Shown here: positions 60,474-64,000 of the stretch, in pieces
Position numbering within the stretch: the first letter of the stretch is position 1
Layout of the letters: the number at the start of each line of letters is the position of its first letter
Origin: UBA11740 sp035635855
GTDB lineage: Bacteria; Acidobacteriota; Blastocatellia; Pyrinomonadales; Pyrinomonadaceae
NCBI GenBank assembly: GCA_035635855.1
Contig: DASQAF010000009.1
Coordinates: forward strand, 930,001 to 994,000
Direction: 5' to 3'
Length of the DNA stretch: 64,000 nt
Program-made: the position numbers and the translations under genes
The notes under the pieces: model-generated
What the model was told of the DNA's origin: nothing
What the model saw: the letters and a program-made list of their open reading frames with translations, nothing else
Databases searched by the model: none

Positions 60474-61478
60474 ATGCTGCACATACACAACGGCGACTCA
60501 ACTGCCGAAACCGCTAAGAAATCGAATATTCCCGGCGAACACCTCGCCTGGCGCGAGGCCATGGTTTGCGGACCGACGCCCACCGGGTTGTCTGCCGAGG
60601 AGTTTTTGCAGCTGCGCGCGAAACATCTTTCTGGCGCTTATGGCGTCAGCCTCGAACAGTGTGAGCGGGATTTGCGCGCACAAGCAGAAGGACTGGCGCG
60701 CTTTCTCGGTCACGAAGAAGTCGTACTTTGGTTCGAACACGATCTCTTTTGCCAGGTGCATTTGATCTACCTGCTGAATTGGTTCGCGCAACGCGAACTG
60801 GGCAGAACGAAGTTGAGTCTGATCTGTGTCGGCGAGTTCCCGGGCATTGGGCGTTTTCGAGGACTTGGTCAGTTGAGCGCAGAACAGTTGACCGCGCTTT
60901 TCCCACAACGAGAGGAAGCCTCACCCACCCAGTTGCATCTCGGGGCAAAAGCCTGGCGGGCTTATTCTTCGCCGGACCCGGCAGAGTTAATACCTCTGAT
61001 GAATTCGGACCTGTCCGCAATACCATTCCTGAAGCACGCGCTCATTAAACACATTCAGCGGTTCCCGTCGACCGGCAACGGGCTCGGTAGAATCGAAAAC
61101 GTCGGTCTGGAGTTAATCGCCAATGGTTACCCGAGTTTCAAATCGCTATTTCCGGCTTTTGTCCGGTGCGAACCTGAATACGGTCTTGGCGATGCGCAAC
61201 TCTATCTCGAAATAAAACGACTGGTCGACGCTTCGACTCCGCTGCTCAAGTTGAGCAACGCCGTCAAGGGAGTGACCAAAGGAGCGACTAAGGATGCGGC
61301 GCATATGTTGCTCTCATCATTTGAAATCACGAGGCACGGCAGAGCGGTGTTAAGTGGGGCTGAAGATTTTGTCAGGACCAATGGAATCGATCAGTGGCTG
61401 GGCGGAGTTCATCTTGAAGGAGACGAAGCCGGTTGGCGCTGGGATGAAGGTGCAAAAGAACTGCTCGTCAGACTGTGA
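60474..61478 (+). CDS. DUF1835-domain protein
   Basis: 334 residues. The N-terminus MLHIHNGDSTAETAKKS leads to LAWREAMVCGPTPTG and VVLWFEHDLFCQVHLIYLL, the DUF1835 signature. The C-terminal half contains a winged-helix-like region (ISFEITRHGRAVLSGAED-like SSFEITRHGRAVLSG and WLGGVHLEGD). No function is assigned to the family. Its stop is followed within 3 bp by the inverted repeat 61481-61542. Confidence 0.85.
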   Translation: MLHIHNGDSTAETAKKSNIPGEHLAWREAMVCGPTPTGLSAEEFLQLRAKHLSGAYGVSLEQCERDLRAQAEGLARFLGHEEVVLWFEHDLFCQVHLIYLLNWFAQRELGRTKLSLICVGEFPGIGRFRGLGQLSAEQLTALFPQREEASPTQLHLGAKAWRAYSSPDPAELIPLMNSDLSAIPFLKHALIKHIQRFPSTGNGLGRIENVGLELIANGYPSFKSLFPAFVRCEPEYGLGDAQLYLEIKRLVDASTPLLKLSNAVKGVTKGATKDAAHMLLSSFEITRHGRAVLSGAEDFVRTNGIDQWLGGVHLEGDEAGWRWDEGAKELLVRL

Positions 61479-61480
61479 AA

Positions 61481-61535
61481 CGTGTAGCACAGACTTTAGT
61501 CTGTGAATAGTTACAATCACAGACTGAAGTCTATG

Positions 61536-61542
<7 letters not shown>
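61481..61542. repeat. Inverted repeat between convergent genes, supplies a stop codon
   Basis: Arms of 25 bp at 61481-61505 (CGTGTAGCACAGACTTTAGT and CTGTG) and 61518-61542 with about two mismatches. The right arm overlaps the last codons and stop of the EgtB-like gene (TAG at 61538-61536). Confidence 0.85.
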
Positions 61543-62930
<1,388 letters not shown>

Positions 62931-63104
62931 CAGATTTGATTTGGATCGTCTCAATAATACTCGGCCAGACCCCGGTCAACCAAAGCCTGGCCACTCAACT
63001 AGCCCGCGCATGCGCCATCTTCTTCGATGGCTCTTTGTGCGTTTCGATCGACCAGGCCTTCTGTCGCGGGCAATTGATGCCTTTTTCAAAGAGGCTAGCT
63101 GAAT

Positions 63105-64000
63105 TCATCCCTGCCTATCCATGGCCATAAACAAATTATTCAAAGACTCAGCCAGCGTCGGGTGCGCAAAGATGGCATCCTTTAAGACCGTGTAAGGCAG
63201 TTCGCCCATTATCGCGATCTCGAACATGGCCATCAGCTCGCCGCCTTCGACTGCAAGCACGGTTGCGCCCAGGATCTGATTTGTATCAGCGTCAACGATC
63301 GCTTTCATGAAGCCGCGGGTTTCGCTCATCTCGATCGCGCGCGCGATATTGGTTATGGGTAGCTTCGCGACGCGAAACTTCATCTTTTTCTCTTTGGCTT
63401 CGGTTTCGCTAATCCCGATGCGTCCCAGTTGCGGGTCGATAAAAACCACGTAAGGCACCGGACGCTTTTCCGTCGTAGCGTTACCGCCCTCGATCAGGTT
63501 CGTCCGAATGATGCGAAAGTCGTCATAGGAAATGTGCGTGAACTGCGGTCCGCCGTTAACATCACCCAAGGCGTAGACCCCATCCACGTTCGTCTGCAGT
63601 TTGTTGTTTACTTTAACGTTGCCTTGTTCGTCTGTTTCGACTCCAGCCGCAGAGAGATTTAGATCTTCCGTGTTAGGTCTGCGACCGACAGCTACGAGCA
63701 AGTGAGTCCCGCTGAGCCGCTGTTCGCCTTCTGTGGTGCGGACCGTCAATTCGATCTCCGCGCCTTGCTTCTGCACAGAAACAGCTTCGGTGTTGAGCCA
63801 GACCTTTACGCCATCCTCTTCCATTACTCTTTGAACAGCGTCCGCAACATCAGCATCTTCGCGACCGAGCAACTGGCTATCGCGCTGCACGATCGTTACT
63901 TCGCTTCCAAAGCGGCGAAACATCTGGCCAAATTCCAGACCGATGTAACCGCCGCCGAGCACCAGCAGGTGTCCCGGCAATTCGTCGAGTTCCATGATCG
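63105..64000 (-). CDS. Pyridine nucleotide-disulfide oxidoreductase (partial)
   Basis: C-terminal part of at least 296 residues; the N-terminal FAD-binding region with the redox Cys pair lies beyond the right edge. The NAD(P)H-binding GGGYIGLEFGQMFRRFG comes first, then the FAD-binding VDGVYALGDVNGGPQFTHIS and the dimerisation domain with YVVFIDPQLGRIGISE and AIFAHPTLAESLNNLF. The family includes mercuric reductase, dihydrolipoamide dehydrogenase and glutathione reductase; the closing sequence is most like the mercuric reductase-type group but without a C-terminal Cys-Cys pair. Confidence 0.9.
   Translation of the reverse strand, partial: IMELDELPGHLLVLGGGYIGLEFGQMFRRFGSEVTIVQRDSQLLGREDADVADAVQRVMEEDGVKVWLNTEAVSVQKQGAEIELTVRTTEGEQRLSGTHLLVAVGRRPNTEDLNLSAAGVETDEQGNVKVNNKLQTNVDGVYALGDVNGGPQFTHISYDDFRIIRTNLIEGGNATTEKRPVPYVVFIDPQLGRIGISETEAKEKKMKFRVAKLPITNIARAIEMSETRGFMKAIVDADTNQILGATVLAVEGGELMAMFEIAIMGELPYTVLKDAIFAHPTLAESLNNLFMAMDRQG

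Overview
The window reads as ordinary chromosome of a member of Acidobacteriota, probably class Blastocatellia. This is inferred from gene content, not from a marker gene: three secreted VWFA-related proteins, large Ser/Thr kinases with fused membrane or TPR regions, S46 and S41 peptidases, PA-IL-like secreted proteins, TonB-receptor-type CarboxypepD_reg/LPMNGRN sequence and a small microcompartment locus. There is one tRNA gene, tRNA-Leu(CAA), no rRNA, no CRISPR array and no transposase.

Layout. 1-3.7 kb: VWFA protein, HD-GYP response regulator, tRNA-Leu and an orphan Dam-type methylase. 3.7-8.7 kb: a complete branched-chain amino acid ABC importer operon (livF, livG, livM, livH and the binding lipoprotein) with a recognisable promoter. 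8.9-24 kb: envelope and housekeeping genes (YkuD L,D-transpeptidase, DusB, 5'-nucleotidase, YbhN-like membrane protein, rhodanese, a relic of a tricorn-type protease, GNAT, a cNMP-binding/DUF1003 membrane protein, two VWFA proteins and a stand-alone PolX-type HhH protein). 24-41.5 kb: S41-like and S46 peptidases, a tandem PA-IL-like protein, an MFS exporter, a receiver protein, a DUF4139 protein carrying a receptor-like insert, and two convergent Ser/Thr kinases. 41.6-47.7 kb: a bacterial microcompartment locus (two BMC-H shell proteins, one EutN/CcmL vertex protein, a CoA-acylating aldehyde dehydrogenase with a two-part C-terminal tail) interleaved with a UPF0210/DUF711 protein and an ACT protein. 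48-64 kb: RodZ-like regulator, guaB, lipB, a PLP-dependent dehydratase, the PqqD/glycosyltransferase island, lipA, a PLD-family protein, a DUF1835 protein, an EgtB-like enzyme and a pyridine nucleotide-disulfide oxidoreductase cut by the right edge.

The most interesting region is 52.8-55.8 kb. Three paralogous genes encode a PqqD/RRE-type domain joined, without any length change, to a twin-arginine-like hydrophobic segment and a divergent C-terminal tail with exactly six cysteines. In all three proteins the first of these is residue 129. A family 2 glycosyltransferase gene lies between copies 1 and 2, and a 33-bp relic of a second glycosyltransferase lies between copies 2 and 3. All three PqqD genes and the intact glycosyltransferase have the same promoter sequence (TTGACT, 17-18 bp, TAAGAA or TAATAA, then an AAGAGC-type initial region). 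This looks like a small co-regulated family of leader-core fusions, possibly precursors of a secreted, disulfide-rich or glycosylated peptide. No maturase is visible in the window.

A second theme is dispersed inverted repeats in spacers. They occupy nearly every spacer of the microcompartment operon, supply the last 15 codons of lipB and lie in frame inside egtB.
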